DNA of 64,000 bases from Pseudomonadales bacterium (GCA_024234735.1 JACKNV010000008.1:103993-167992), one strand, 5' to 3'. Shown: positions 28,103-43,364, counted from the stretch's first letter. Made by a program: numbers and translations. The notes: a model not told the origin generated them from the letters alone.

Positions 28103-29803
28103 CTAGGTGTCGGGCCTGGTATCCTGTACCGGCCTGTAGTCCCAGTCTCGCACATCCTGAATGACCTTTTCGATGTCCGAGGAAGAAACCTGCAGCATGT
28201 CGAGTGCTGTCGCACCCAGGCGGAGGCTCGCCTCGATGGTTTCCGGATAGGCGTGAAGCGCACCGGCGCTCAGCAGGCGTGAACTGGTTTCCAGGTCCCG
28301 CGCCCGGGCAATCACCGCCACCTGCGGGCATATCCCGCGCAAACAGGATACAGCGCGCAAAGCCGTGGTGGCTTCATCGACTGTAATCACCGCCAGCGAA
28401 GCACGTTCGGCATGAATAGTTGCCAGCAGTTCAGGGTCGGATACGTCGCCATAGAATACCGCGTGGCCGTCCGCTCTGCCCTGTAATACCCGTTTCGGGT
28501 CGGTATCAAAGGCCACGAACGGCACGCCACTGGTATGGAGCAGCACGGCGATGGTATGGCCTACCCGGCCGTAGCCACCGATCAACACGTGTTTTTCAGG
28601 CGTATCCGGCAGTTCGGGACTGGCGGGGTGCTCGACGGCTTTCGGTTTCGCCAGAGATGACGCGATCCGACTGTTGAACTTTATCAATACGGCACCCGCA
28701 ATCATCGAGAGCAATACCGAAGTGATGGCGATCTGGCCCATTTGCGTATCGATGACGCTGTAATCCAGGGCGATGGCCGTGAGCGCAAGGCCGAATTCCC
28801 CGCCGACGCTCAGCAACAGGCCGGTACGCAGGGCGATTTGGAATTCCACTCCGGCCCTGCGCACCAGCACCGCAACAATCAGCAGCTTGCCCGCCAGAAT
28901 GAGCAACGCGCCGAGCACCGCCCAGGTCCAGATTGGCGGTATCGCAGCCGGGTCGAAGCGCATGCCGATACCCACAAAGAACATCCCCAACAGCACATCT
29001 CGAAACGGGCGCACACTTGATTCCACCTGGTGGCGGAACTCCGTCTCCCCCAGCATCATGCCCGCGAGAAAGGCGCCGAACGCCAGGGAGAGCCCCAGGC
29101 TGTGTGTCGTCCATGCCGCCAGTAGCGCCACCAGCAGCACGGCCAGCGTAAAGATTTCCAGGGAACTGCGCTCGGAAACCAGATGGAACAAGGGGCGAAG
29201 CAGCCAGCGCCCGGCCAGGAACACCAGCGCCAGGGCCAGCACTGCTTTGGCAAGCGCCCATCCCAGTGCGCCGGCCAGTGCCAGGAAGGCCACTGACGAA
29301 CCGAGCACCGGGATAATCACCAGAAACGGAACGGCCATCACATCCTGGAAAACCGATATGGCGAGACCAAAGCGGCCATGCTGGGTGTTTTCCTCGCCCT
29401 GTTCCTTCAACAGGCTGGAGATGATCGTGGTCGAGGATTGGGCGAATACCGCACCGAATACAAACGCAACGGCGCCGGGCAGCCCGCCGAGCCAGAGGAT
29501 GAGGCTAACCAGTAACGTGGTGAGTGCGACCTGGCCTGTTCCCAGCCCCAGTACCTGGTGGCGCAATGCATTGATCTGTGGCAGCGAGAAATTGAGCCCT
29601 ATGGTAAAGAGCAGGAACACGACGCCGAACTCGGCGATCGAGTCGAACTCCGGGACGGAAAGTGTCGGCCCCAGCGTGTATGGGCCGAGGATGACACCCA
29701 CCAGCAGATACCCGAGGCTGGTCGGAATATGCAGGCGCTGGAAGGTGACCACGACGGTTATCGCCACGGCCAGGAGCAACAGAATTTGGGCGAGGTTTTC
29801 CAT
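28103..29803 (-). CDS. CPA2-type cation:proton antiporter with TrkA-N domain (KefB/YbaL-like)
   Basis: About twelve transmembrane segments (residues 5-385) with the GLNFSLP and FGAVFAQSSTTI motifs of the Na/H exchanger fold. A cytosolic Rossmann domain begins at HVLIGGYGRVGHTIAVLL (about 405) and binds nucleotide. ATG 29803 (MENLAQILLLL) gives 566 residues; a TTG at 29839 is less likely. It probably exports K+ or exchanges cations for protons under stress. No KefF-like ancillary gene is adjacent. Confidence 0.88.
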   Translation of the reverse strand: MENLAQILLLLAVAITVVVTFQRLHIPTSLGYLLVGVILGPYTLGPTLSVPEFDSIAEFGVVFLLFTIGLNFSLPQINALRHQVLGLGTGQVALTTLLVSLILWLGGLPGAVAFVFGAVFAQSSTTIISSLLKEQGEENTQHGRFGLAISVFQDVMAVPFLVIIPVLGSSVAFLALAGALGWALAKAVLALALVFLAGRWLLRPLFHLVSERSSLEIFTLAVLLVALLAAWTTHSLGLSLAFGAFLAGMMLGETEFRHQVESSVRPFRDVLLGMFFVGIGMRFDPAAIPPIWTWAVLGALLILAGKLLIVAVLVRRAGVEFQIALRTGLLLSVGGEFGLALTAIALDYSVIDTQMGQIAITSVLLSMIAGAVLIKFNSRIASSLAKPKAVEHPASPELPDTPEKHVLIGGYGRVGHTIAVLLHTSGVPFVAFDTDPKRVLQGRADGHAVFYGDVSDPELLATIHAERASLAVITVDEATTALRAVSCLRGICPQVAVIARARDLETSSRLLSAGALHAYPETIEASLRLGATALDMLQVSSSDIEKVIQDVRDWDYRPVQDTRPDT

Positions 29804-29897
29804 GCGGCACTCGATCGTTGTGCAAACCCGACGCTTCAACTACCAGCGTGGCAAGCCGTTACAGACTGCCGGCTTCCGCCGGCGGATTCAACCGATA

Positions 29898-32807
<2,910 letters not shown>

Positions 32808-32943
32808 AGGTACTCCGGGGCAATGCGGGTGCCCACTGCGGTGGGCTCGGGAAGGACGCGATATTAGCAGTTGAGGGCTTTGCCGGGCAATGACGTACCG
32901 CCGGAGCCCGGAGCCTTGGTATTTCGGATCACGGTGGAGAACG

Positions 32944-33561
32944 GTGGGCGAGCGCGACCACGATATCCCGCTGCGGGACCTGCTGGCGCAGGTGCGCGCC
33001 TGTCGCCACTGCGAGGACACCCTGCCGCTGGGGCCCAGGCCGGTGCTGCGCGCCAGCGCCAGCGCGAGGCTGCTGATCATCGGCCAGGCACCGGGCACCA
33101 GGGTGCACGCCAGCGGCATCCCCTGGGATGACCCCAGCGGCGAGCGGCTGCGTCAGTGGCTGCAACTGGACCGGGAGCAGTTCTACGACGAATCGCGCAT
33201 CGCCATAGTGCCCATGGGGTTTTGCTATCCGGGGCGCGGCAAGTCCGGCGACCTGCCGCCGCCCCCGGCCTGCGCGCCGCGGTGGCACGCCGCGCTGCAG
33301 CGGCAGATGCCCGCCCTGCAACTGGTGCTGCTGGTGGGCAGCTATGCCCAGCAGTACTACCAGGCGCAATCCCCGGCGGCGCCTGTTCCCCGCGAGACGC
33401 TCACCGCCCGGGTGCGGCGCTGGCAGGCCTTCGGGCCGCGCTTCTTCCCGCTGCCGCACCCGTCGCCGCGCAACACCCTGTGGCTGCGGCGCAATCCCTG
33501 GTTCGAGGCCGAGGTGCTGCCCGCGTTGCGCCAGCGGGTGGCGGCGGTGTTGGACCTGTAG
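32944..33561 (+). CDS. Uracil-DNA glycosylase-superfamily protein
   Basis: A 205-residue protein with the UDG-fold signature LLIIGQAPGTRVHASGIPWDD (water-activating loop) and the HPSPRNTLWLRRNPWFE DNA-intercalation motif near the C terminus. GTG 32944 lies behind GGAGAAC; an ATG at 32890 would add 18 residues. It lacks obvious iron-sulfur cysteines. It belongs to the poorly characterised UDG-like group, so uracil removal is probable but unproven. Confidence 0.82.
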   Translation: MGERDHDIPLRDLLAQVRACRHCEDTLPLGPRPVLRASASARLLIIGQAPGTRVHASGIPWDDPSGERLRQWLQLDREQFYDESRIAIVPMGFCYPGRGKSGDLPPPPACAPRWHAALQRQMPALQLVLLVGSYAQQYYQAQSPAAPVPRETLTARVRRWQAFGPRFFPLPHPSPRNTLWLRRNPWFEAEVLPALRQRVAAVLDL

Positions 33562-33629
33562 GGGCTTGCCAGCAGGGGGCGCCGCGGGTTTCACTGTCGG
33601 CCCCAGGCAGCACCACAACAGGAGCGAAC

Positions 33630-34853
33630 ATGGTACCGGATGGAGTGACACCCGAAGCGGTGGGGATGAACAGCGCCCAGCTGGAGCGCGTGGGTGAGCA
33701 CCTGCGCCGCCGCTATATCGAGCCGGGCAAGATACCTGGCAGCATCACCCTGGTGGCGCGCCGCGGCCAGCCCTGCTATCTGGACGTGGCGGGCCGCCGC
33801 GACGTCGAGCGCGACACCCCCATGACCGCCGACACCATCGTGCGTATCTACTCCATGACCAAGCCGGTGACCTCGGTCGCCCTGATGACCCTGTACGAGC
33901 GCGGGCTGTTCTCGCTGGACGATCCGGTGCACCGCTATATCCCGGCCTGGAAGGGCCTGCGGGTGCGCACCGGCGGTTCCCACCCGCTGTTCGCCACCCG
34001 CGCCTGCGAGCGCCCCATGACCATCCGCGACCTGCTCATGCACACCTCGGGGCTGACCTACGATTTCATGCACGCCAGCAATGTCGACGCGGCCTACCGG
34101 GAACTGAGCGTCGGCCTGCCGCGGCGCGGTTACACGCTGCAGCAGATGATCGACCAGCTGGCGGGCCTGCCCCTGGAATTTTCCCCGGGGGAGCGCTGGA
34201 ACTACTCCGTGGCCACCGATGTGCTGGGCTACCTGATCGAGGTGATCAGCGGCCGCAGCCTGCCGGATTTCCTGCGCGAGACGCTGTTCGAGCCGCTGGG
34301 CATGGCGGATACCGGCTTCGAGATCCCGGCCGCCAAGGTGGACCGGCTGGCCTCCTGCTACGAGCGCAACCTGAGCAAGGAAATGGTGTTGCAGGACGAC
34401 TGCCGGGACAGCCATTTCGCCAGCCGCACGTTCTGGTCCGGCGGCGGTGGCCTGCTGTCGACGGTGGCGGATTACTATCGCTTCAGCCAGATGCTGCTCA
34501 ACGGCGGCAGCCTCGACGGACGGCGCGTCATCGGTGCGCGCACCCTGCAGTTCATGACCCGCAACCACCTGCCGGGCGGGGTGGACATGTCCCGCTTCGC
34601 CACCGGCAGCTTCAGTGAAACGGCCTACGAGGGGGTGGGCTTCGGCCTGGGTTTCGCCACCAAGCTGGACCCGGTGCGCAACGGCTTTCCCGGCTCCGTG
34701 GGCAGCTTCTTCTGGGGCGGGCTGGCCAGCACCCTGTTCTGGGTGGACCCCGCCGAGGAGCTGGTGGTGGTGTTCCTGACCCAGCTTATTCCCTCCAGCA
34801 CCTTCAATTTCCGGGGGCAGCTGGAGAGCATCATCTACGCGGCACTCGACTGA
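33630..34853 (+). CDS. Serine hydrolase of the beta-lactamase / penicillin-binding fold
   Basis: A 407-residue class-C-like hydrolase. The SxxK motif is S75-M-T-K78, the second motif is WNYSVATDVLG (Tyr-x-x), and LLMHTSGLTYDF is the hallmark segment following SxxK. No signal peptide is visible, so it is probably cytoplasmic, like esterase EstB-type enzymes rather than a resistance beta-lactamase. ATG 33630 is preceded by CAGGAGCGAAC. Cotranscription with the UDG-like gene (68-bp gap) is possible. Confidence 0.87.
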   Translation: MVPDGVTPEAVGMNSAQLERVGEHLRRRYIEPGKIPGSITLVARRGQPCYLDVAGRRDVERDTPMTADTIVRIYSMTKPVTSVALMTLYERGLFSLDDPVHRYIPAWKGLRVRTGGSHPLFATRACERPMTIRDLLMHTSGLTYDFMHASNVDAAYRELSVGLPRRGYTLQQMIDQLAGLPLEFSPGERWNYSVATDVLGYLIEVISGRSLPDFLRETLFEPLGMADTGFEIPAAKVDRLASCYERNLSKEMVLQDDCRDSHFASRTFWSGGGGLLSTVADYYRFSQMLLNGGSLDGRRVIGARTLQFMTRNHLPGGVDMSRFATGSFSETAYEGVGFGLGFATKLDPVRNGFPGSVGSFFWGGLASTLFWVDPAEELVVVFLTQLIPSSTFNFRGQLESIIYAALD

Positions 34854-34915
34854 CCGCGCTGCAGGTGTGCTATCCTGCAGTACCCGCGAAACACGACTAT
34901 AAGGAAAAAGTGCTC

Positions 34916-37087
34916 ATGCGTTTATCAACCTGCCATCTGCCCGTGTTGGCGGTAGCCCTGCTGCTCGGCGCCTGCTCGGACAACAACAATAACAACAAGG
35001 ATAAAGACCCCGAACCGGTGCCGGTCAGTATCGAAACACCCAATGCCGATCGCTGCGAAATTCTCGACTCCGACAACTGCATGTTCCCCTGGCCCAGCAA
35101 CGTATTCACCGTGGCCGACGAGGGCAGCGACACCGGTCTGCTGATCAACTTGAACCAGGAGTCGCTGCCGGCCAACAAGCAGGGGGTGAAGGTCGACCCC
35201 AGCGAGTGGAACCGCAACGACGGCTTTTCGCCCTCGCAGATGATCGTCGCCCAGATACCGGGTGTCGACCTGGCGCAGACCGGGGCGCCGGCGATCACCG
35301 ATCTGGAGCAGTCCCTGGATCCGGACTCCCCGGTGGTGGTCATCAATGCCGCCACCGGCGAGCAGCACCTGGTGTTCGCCGAACTGGATGCCAACACCGA
35401 CGACCCCGCCGAGCAGAGCTTCATTGTCCGCCCCATGGTGCAGTTCGAGCGCGGCCAGCGCTACATCGTGGCACTGCGCAACATGCGTGACGCCGATGGC
35501 GAGCTGATCGCGGCCCCCGAGGTCTTTGCCGCCTTCCGCGACGACACCCTCACCGACAACGATGCCATCGAGAATCGCCGCGCCGCCATGGAGGACATTT
35601 TCAGCGTGCTGGGGGATGCCGGTGTCGCCCGCGAGGACCTCTACCTGGCCTGGGACTTCACCGTCGCCAGTGTCAGCAATATCACCGGTCGCGTGCTGCA
35701 TATTCGCGATGACGCCTTTGCCAGCCTCGGCAACGCGGCGCCGGATTTCACCGTGGAGGAGGTTGTCGATTACGCCCCCTGCGCCGAGAGCGGCTGCGAG
35801 GAGGGCCAGGACGAATACAAGTCGCGCACCATTACCGGCACCTTCCAGGTGCCCAACTACCTGGCCTCCGACGAGGGCGGCCCCGGCTCGGCCTTTTACT
35901 ATGCCACCCCTGATGACGGCCTGCCCGATCGCATGGGCGGCGACAACTTCTTCACCGCGAAATTCTACTGCAGCGTGGCCCGCTCGGTGGCCGAGGACTT
36001 CGATGCGCCGCCCAAGGCCATTGCCCGTCCCTCGCTGTACGGCCACGGCCTGCTGGGCAGCGGCTCCGAGGCCCTGCGCGGCACCGGCGCCAATATCAAT
36101 ATCATGGCCAACGACCACCAGATGCTGTTCTGCGGCACCGACTGGAGCGGGTTCTCTTCGGAGGATGTCGGCTACGCCACCCAGGTGTTGCAGGACTTCT
36201 CGCTGCTGCCGGCCTTTTTCGATCGCCAGCAGCAGGGCCTGCTGAACTTCATGTACCTGGCGCGCCTGCTCAAGCATGAGGACGGCCTGGGCAGCGATCC
36301 CGCCTTCCAGGCCGGCGGCGTGCCGGTGTTCGACAACAGCAACGTGTACTACGACGGCAACAGCCAGGGCGGTATCCTCGGGGGCGCGCTGATGGGGGTG
36401 ATCCAGGATGTCACCCGCGGCGTGCTCGGCGTGCCGGGGATGTCCTACAGCATGCTGCTGCGGCGCAGCATCGATTTCGCCACCTACAGCCTGTTCTTCA
36501 CTGGCAGCAGCACCGGGGATACCGGCGGCGGCTACCCCAGCGTCAAGGACCAGACCTTCCTGCTGTCCATGGCGCAGATGCTGTGGGACCGCGCCGAGTC
36601 CAGCGGCTATGTCTATCACATCCAGGATCACCCGCTGCCCGATACGCCGGCCCACGCGGTGCTGTTGCACGTGGCCTACGGGGATCACCAGGTGAGCATG
36701 TGGACCGCCGAATTCATGGCCCGCACCATCGGCGCGAAACTGCGTATTCCGGCGGTGGAGGCCGATCGCCACCCGGACACCAACTCCTATGTGGCCCTGG
36801 AGCCGGTGCCGGCGGGTGATTTCACCGGCTCGGTACTGGTGATCTGGGACAACGGGCCGGTGGGCGCGGGCGCCGCGGACGGCGGTACCGCCGCCCCGCC
36901 CATTACCAACCTGCCGCCGTTCGAGCCGGACTATGGCGCCGACCCCCACAGCCTGCCGCGTAAGGACCCCAACGCCCAGGCGCAGAAGTCGTTCTTCCTG
37001 ATGCCAGCGGGGCAGGGCATGTTCGTGGATACCTGCGACCCCAGCCTCCCTTGCACCACCGACGGCTACGTGCCCGGCGGCGGCTGA
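34916..37087 (+). CDS. Large outer-envelope lipoprotein with alpha/beta-hydrolase nucleophile elbow
   Basis: A 723-residue protein with lipobox L-G-A-C20, then an Asn-rich, charged linker (five consecutive Asn at 23-27). The extended N-terminal region (about 35-300) has no family I recognise. The C-terminal half contains SLYGHGLLGSGSEALRGTG and the nucleophile elbow G-N-S483-Q-G-G of alpha/beta hydrolases. A late Asp/His pair could complete the triad. Likely an exported lipase or esterase, inferred only from the elbow and oxyanion-like GHGL motif. GTG 34910 is an alternative start. Confidence 0.68.
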   Translation: MRLSTCHLPVLAVALLLGACSDNNNNNKDKDPEPVPVSIETPNADRCEILDSDNCMFPWPSNVFTVADEGSDTGLLINLNQESLPANKQGVKVDPSEWNRNDGFSPSQMIVAQIPGVDLAQTGAPAITDLEQSLDPDSPVVVINAATGEQHLVFAELDANTDDPAEQSFIVRPMVQFERGQRYIVALRNMRDADGELIAAPEVFAAFRDDTLTDNDAIENRRAAMEDIFSVLGDAGVAREDLYLAWDFTVASVSNITGRVLHIRDDAFASLGNAAPDFTVEEVVDYAPCAESGCEEGQDEYKSRTITGTFQVPNYLASDEGGPGSAFYYATPDDGLPDRMGGDNFFTAKFYCSVARSVAEDFDAPPKAIARPSLYGHGLLGSGSEALRGTGANINIMANDHQMLFCGTDWSGFSSEDVGYATQVLQDFSLLPAFFDRQQQGLLNFMYLARLLKHEDGLGSDPAFQAGGVPVFDNSNVYYDGNSQGGILGGALMGVIQDVTRGVLGVPGMSYSMLLRRSIDFATYSLFFTGSSTGDTGGGYPSVKDQTFLLSMAQMLWDRAESSGYVYHIQDHPLPDTPAHAVLLHVAYGDHQVSMWTAEFMARTIGAKLRIPAVEADRHPDTNSYVALEPVPAGDFTGSVLVIWDNGPVGAGAADGGTAAPPITNLPPFEPDYGADPHSLPRKDPNAQAQKSFFLMPAGQGMFVDTCDPSLPCTTDGYVPGGG

Positions 37088-37122
37088 GGCCCCGCGACGC
37101 GCTTTGACGGGTTTTGTGAAAC

Positions 37123-37151
37123 GGGCCACTGCAGTGGCCCTTTTTCATTTT
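37123..37151. terminator. Bidirectional intrinsic terminator
   Basis: A perfect 18-bp palindrome (GGGCCACTG with CAGTGGCCC) is followed by TTTTTCATTTT. It lies between the convergent lipoprotein gene and greB. The T-rich side serves the plus-strand gene; the opposite side has a weaker T tract. Confidence 0.85.
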
Positions 37152-37159
37152 GGCCGAAT

Positions 37160-37669
37160 CTATTCGGCCGTCGGGCGGTAGCTGATGTCGGTCACATAGT
37201 AGGTCTGCTCCCCCGACGGGCTGCGCACCTGCACCTCGTCGTCCAGGGCCTTGCCCAGCAGGGAGCGAGCCAGGGGGGAGTCCATGCTGAGCAGGCCCTG
37301 GCCGAGGTCGAATTCGTCCGGCCCGACGATGCGCCAGCGCTGCTCCGCGCCGGCTTCGTCCTCCAGGCAGACCCAGGCGCCGAAGTAGATTTTGTCGGTA
37401 TTGTCCGGGGGGCGGTCCACCACCTTGAGTTCGTCGAGGCGCTTGTTGAGGAAGCGCACCCGGGAGTCGATCTCCCGCAGGCGGCGCTTGCCGTAGATAT
37501 AGTCGCCGTTTTCCGAGCGGTCGCCGTTCTTGGCGGCCTCGTGGACCGCGCTGGTCACCTGCGGGCGCTCCACCTTCCACAACTGGTGCAGTTCCGCGCG
37601 CAGGCGCCGCTCGCCCTCGGGGGTGATATAGGCTGAGCCGCGGCGGCGCGGCGGTCGGTATCTGCTCAT
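37160..37669 (-). CDS. greB: Transcription elongation factor GreB
   Basis: Rescues backtracked RNA polymerase by stimulating transcript cleavage. At 169 residues it has an N-terminal coiled-coil hairpin with the acidic tip (GDRSENGDYIYGKRRLREID), then the FKBP-like C-terminal domain ending SPLARSLLGKALDDEVQV. The arginine-rich start MSRYRPPRRRGSAYIT and the YIYGK sequence are typical of GreB rather than GreA. Confidence 0.95.
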   Translation of the reverse strand: MSRYRPPRRRGSAYITPEGERRLRAELHQLWKVERPQVTSAVHEAAKNGDRSENGDYIYGKRRLREIDSRVRFLNKRLDELKVVDRPPDNTDKIYFGAWVCLEDEAGAEQRWRIVGPDEFDLGQGLLSMDSPLARSLLGKALDDEVQVRSPSGEQTYYVTDISYRPTAE

Positions 37670-37734
37670 GGGGCGCTATTGTAACGGCGCCGGGGCGGTT
37701 ACCATATCCCCTGTCGCAGGTTGGTGTAGAGGTG

Positions 37735-38607
37735 ATGCAAGTGAAGCGTTTTTTCCGTCTGGTCCCGGTTATTGCCGCGGCCCTGGTTGCCCCGCTGGCG
37801 CTGGCTGACTGCCCCGAGTTCGAGGGCGCGCTGCAACAGGGGGGCTTCATCTGGGGCAGGGTGGCACCGGGCAGTGTGGTGACCCTCGACGGCGAACGAC
37901 TGGATGTGCTGGCGGACGGCACCACCTTTGCCGGGTTCGGCCGGGACGCCGCGGGTACCGCGGAACTGGTGGTGACCGGCGCGCAGCCCTGCCGCGAAAC
38001 CCTGCAGGTGGCGCGTCGGGAGTATCTGATACAGCGGGTGGAGGGCGTGCCCCAGAAGACGGTGACACCACCGCCGGAGGACCTGGAGCGTATCCGCCGC
38101 GAAGCCTCGCTGGTGGCCGCCGCCCGGGCTCCGAAACTGGCCCGCCCGGAGCTGCTGACCGCCGTGCTGGGCGGCTTCCAGTGGCCGCTGGTCGGGCCCA
38201 TCTCCGGGGTGTACGGCAGCCAGCGCTTCTACAACGGCGAGCCGCGCCGGCCCCATTTCGGGGTGGATGTGGCGATGCCCGCCGGCACCCTGGTGCGGGC
38301 GCCGGGACCGGGGGTGGTGACCCTGGCGGAGCCGGACCTGTACTTTTCCGGCGGCACCGTCATTCTCGATCACGGCTACCGCCTGTCTTCCAGCTTCCTG
38401 CACATGAGCGAGGTGTTGGTGCAGGTGGGGGACGAGTTGCAGGCCGGCGATGTCATCGGCGCCGTGGGCGCCACCGGGCGGGCCACGGGGCCGCACCTGG
38501 ACTGGCGCATGAACTGGCGGGAACAGCGTATCGACCCGCAGTTGCTGGCGCCGCCGATGCCCGAAGCCGGGCCAGAAGCCGGCTCTGGACCCATGCCCAA
38601 ACCCTGA
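37735..38607 (+). CDS. M23-family (LytM) peptidase
   Basis: A 290-residue exported protein with a signal peptide (AAALVAPLALADC). A beta-rich N-terminal domain (about 25-100) precedes a LytM domain whose zinc ligands are visible as HFGVDVAMPAGT and GPHLDWRMNW. The intervening FLHMSEV motif is also intact, so it should be an active peptidoglycan endopeptidase rather than an EnvC-like activator. Starts at GTG 37732, ATG 37735 or GTG 37741 are all possible; AGAGG favours the last. Confidence 0.87.
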   Translation: MQVKRFFRLVPVIAAALVAPLALADCPEFEGALQQGGFIWGRVAPGSVVTLDGERLDVLADGTTFAGFGRDAAGTAELVVTGAQPCRETLQVARREYLIQRVEGVPQKTVTPPPEDLERIRREASLVAAARAPKLARPELLTAVLGGFQWPLVGPISGVYGSQRFYNGEPRRPHFGVDVAMPAGTLVRAPGPGVVTLAEPDLYFSGGTVILDHGYRLSSSFLHMSEVLVQVGDELQAGDVIGAVGATGRATGPHLDWRMNWREQRIDPQLLAPPMPEAGPEAGSGPMPKP

Positions 38608-38654
38608 AAAACCCGTATAATGTCGCCTCGCTTTTTTACCTGCTCGAGGCGTTG

Positions 38655-38840
38655 ATGATAGACAAGAAGTTGCTCAGCATCCTGGTGTGCCCGGTTACCA
38701 AGGCGCCCCTGGAGTACGACCGCGAGAAAGAGGAGCTGGTGTGCAAGGCCAGCGGCCTGGCCTACCCGGTGCGCGACGGCATTCCGGTGATGCTCGAGAG
38801 CGAGGCGCGCCAGCTCACCGCCGACGAGAAGCTGGGGTAG
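38655..38840 (+). CDS. Trm112-family (YcaR-like) small protein
   Basis: A 61-residue protein beginning MIDKKLLSILVCPVTKAPLEYD and ending in a GLAYPVRDGIPVMLESEAR motif, the Trm112/YcaR signature. Only two of the zinc-ribbon cysteines remain (C12 and C30 region), as in many bacterial members. In bacteria it sits near kdsB or lpxK; here it precedes a HIT gene by 2 bp. Its role is unproven; methyltransferase activation is known for archaeal and eukaryotic Trm112. Confidence 0.88.
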   Translation: MIDKKLLSILVCPVTKAPLEYDREKEELVCKASGLAYPVRDGIPVMLESEARQLTADEKLG

Positions 38841-38842
38841 GC

Positions 38843-39190
38843 ATGTCCGATACCATCTTCGGCAAAATCGTCAGTGGCGAGATTCCCAGCGAGTTCCTCT
38901 ACGAGGACGAGCACTGTATTGCCATCAACGACATCAACCCGCAGGCCCCGGTACACGTGCTGGTGATCCCCAAGCGCGGCATTCCCCGCCTGGTGGATGC
39001 CCGGGCGGACGACCAGGCCCTGCTGGGGCACCTGCTGCTGGCCGCCGGCAAGGTGGCGGAGCAACTGGGGGTGGCGGACGCCTTCCGCCTGATCATCAAC
39101 AACGGCTCCGGCGCCGGCCAGACCGTGTTCCATTTACACCTGCACATCATCGCCGGCAGACCCTTTGCCGAGGGGCATATGGCCGGCTAG
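38843..39190 (+). CDS. HIT-family nucleotide-binding protein (HinT-like)
   Basis: A 115-residue purine nucleoside phosphoramidase-type protein. The histidine triad appears as FHLHLHIIAGRPF near the C terminus, and IFGKIVSGEIPSEFLYEDE is the typical start. It begins 2 bp after the Trm112-like gene and precedes alaS by 37 bp. HinT hydrolyses aminoacyl-adenylate side products, consistent with its position beside alanyl-tRNA synthetase, though that link is inference. Confidence 0.93.
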   Translation: MSDTIFGKIVSGEIPSEFLYEDEHCIAINDINPQAPVHVLVIPKRGIPRLVDARADDQALLGHLLLAAGKVAEQLGVADAFRLIINNGSGAGQTVFHLHLHIIAGRPFAEGHMAG

Positions 39191-39227
39191 GGCCCACCCC
39201 TGCCGCCATCCATCATCGAGACCGCCT

Positions 39228-41828
<2,601 letters not shown>

Positions 41829-41952
41829 TGGTGATTTTTGGCAGGATGCAGCCCCTCTCAGCTGTTTAATTATTGCCCAGTTTGGTGTTTAATGGCGCCC
41901 TTTTTTCGGCGGCTGCGTGCAAGCGGCCCCCGATGCGCCTGTTCGGGAACAC

Positions 41953-43194
41953 ATGAGTCTGATAGTACAGAAATTCGGCGGCACCTCGGTGGGCTCGGTG
42001 GAGCGCATCGAGCAGGTCGCCGAGAAAGTGGCGAAGTTTCGTCGCCAGGGGCACGATGTGGTCGTGGTCGTCTCCGCCATGAGCGGCGAGACCAACCGCC
42101 TGATCGAGCTGGCCCACCAGGTGCAGGAGCGCCCGGTGCCGCGCGAGATGGATGTCCTCATTTCCACCGGCGAGCAGGTGACCACCGCCCTGCTCAGCAT
42201 GGCCCTGGACAAGCGCGGGGTGAAAGCCAGGTCCTATACCGGCGGCCAGGTGCGCATCCTGACCGACGATGCCCACACCAAGGCGCGCATCCGGGAAATC
42301 GACGACCAGCGCCTGCACGCCAGCCTGGCGGAGGGGTATGTACTGGTGGTGGCCGGCTTCCAGGGAGTGGACGAGCACGGCAATATCACCACCCTGGGCC
42401 GCGGCGGTTCCGATACCACGGCAGTGGCGCTGGCCGCCGCCCTGAAGGCGGACGAATGCCAGATCTACACCGATGTCGACGGGGTGTATACCACCGACCC
42501 CCGGGTGGTCGATGGCGCCCGCCGCCTGGACCGGATCACCTTCGAGGAGATGCTGGAAATGGCCAGCATGGGGTCCAAGGTGCTGCAGATCCGGGCGGTG
42601 GAGTTTGCCGGCAAGTACCAGGTGCCGCTGCGGGTGCTGCACAGCTTTCAGGACGGCCCTGGCACCCTCATTACTCTGGAGGATACGCAGCAGATGGAAA
42701 CGCCCACAATAGCGGGTATCGCCTTCAATCGCGACGAGGCCAAGCTCACGGTCGAGGGCGTGCCGGATATGCCCGGTATCGCCTATCACATACTGGGGCC
42801 GATCGGTGATGCCAATATCGAGGTGGACGTCATCGTGCAGAACATCTCCCACGACAAGACCACCGATTTCACCTTCACCGTGGGCCGCAATGACCTGCCC
42901 CGGGCCAGGGAGGTGCTGCAGCAGGTCGCACAGGAGATCAACGCCCGCGAGGTGACCGCCGACAGCCGCATTGCCAAGGTTTCCGTGGTGGGGGTTGGTA
43001 TGCGCTCCCACGCGGGAGTGGCCAGCCAGATGTTCCAGGCGCTGGCCGAGGTGGGTATCAACATCCAGATGATCACCACCTCCGAAATCAAGATCTCGGT
43101 CATCATAGAGGAGAAGTTCCTGGAGCTGGCCGTGAGGGCATTGCACTCATCTTTTGGCCTGGACAGGGAACCCATGGACGAAAGCGCTGCCTAA
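41953..43194 (+). CDS. lysC: Aspartate kinase, monofunctional
   Basis: First step of the aspartate amino-acid pathway. The 413-residue product has a kinase domain starting LIVQKFGGTSVGSVERIEQVA, VVAGFQGVDEHGNITTLGRGGSDTTAVALAAAL and DVDGVYTTDPR. Two ACT regulatory domains follow (about 265-410), the second with GVGMRSHAGVASQMFQAL. The absence of a homoserine dehydrogenase fusion and the length near 410 match the lysine/threonine-inhibited Pseudomonas form. A 124-bp leader separates it from alaS. Confidence 0.96.
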   Translation: MSLIVQKFGGTSVGSVERIEQVAEKVAKFRRQGHDVVVVVSAMSGETNRLIELAHQVQERPVPREMDVLISTGEQVTTALLSMALDKRGVKARSYTGGQVRILTDDAHTKARIREIDDQRLHASLAEGYVLVVAGFQGVDEHGNITTLGRGGSDTTAVALAAALKADECQIYTDVDGVYTTDPRVVDGARRLDRITFEEMLEMASMGSKVLQIRAVEFAGKYQVPLRVLHSFQDGPGTLITLEDTQQMETPTIAGIAFNRDEAKLTVEGVPDMPGIAYHILGPIGDANIEVDVIVQNISHDKTTDFTFTVGRNDLPRAREVLQQVAQEINAREVTADSRIAKVSVVGVGMRSHAGVASQMFQALAEVGINIQMITTSEIKISVIIEEKFLELAVRALHSSFGLDREPMDESAA

Positions 43195-43364
43195 GCAACG
43201 CCATTCCAAGTAAAAAACAGACTGAGACAACGCATTGCGTTATCGGCGATCTCAGCTAAAACTAATATAGCCGATTCAAAGGGACCGGGCCCGGATGCCC
43301 GGTCATCGAGCTGTCGTGTGTATGTAGGGCCACACCGCAGGCACATGATTGGAGAGAAGGACCA

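Noticed and set aside
32808..32943. Possible glycine riboswitch upstream of gcvP
   Set aside because: The short divergent interval has no tandem aptamer-like helices or terminator hairpin.
34859..34880. CTGCAGG / CCTGCAG hairpin between the serine hydrolase and the lipoprotein gene
   Set aside because: Stem is convincing but no T tract follows and it lies in the next gene's leader; neither terminator nor operator can be supported.
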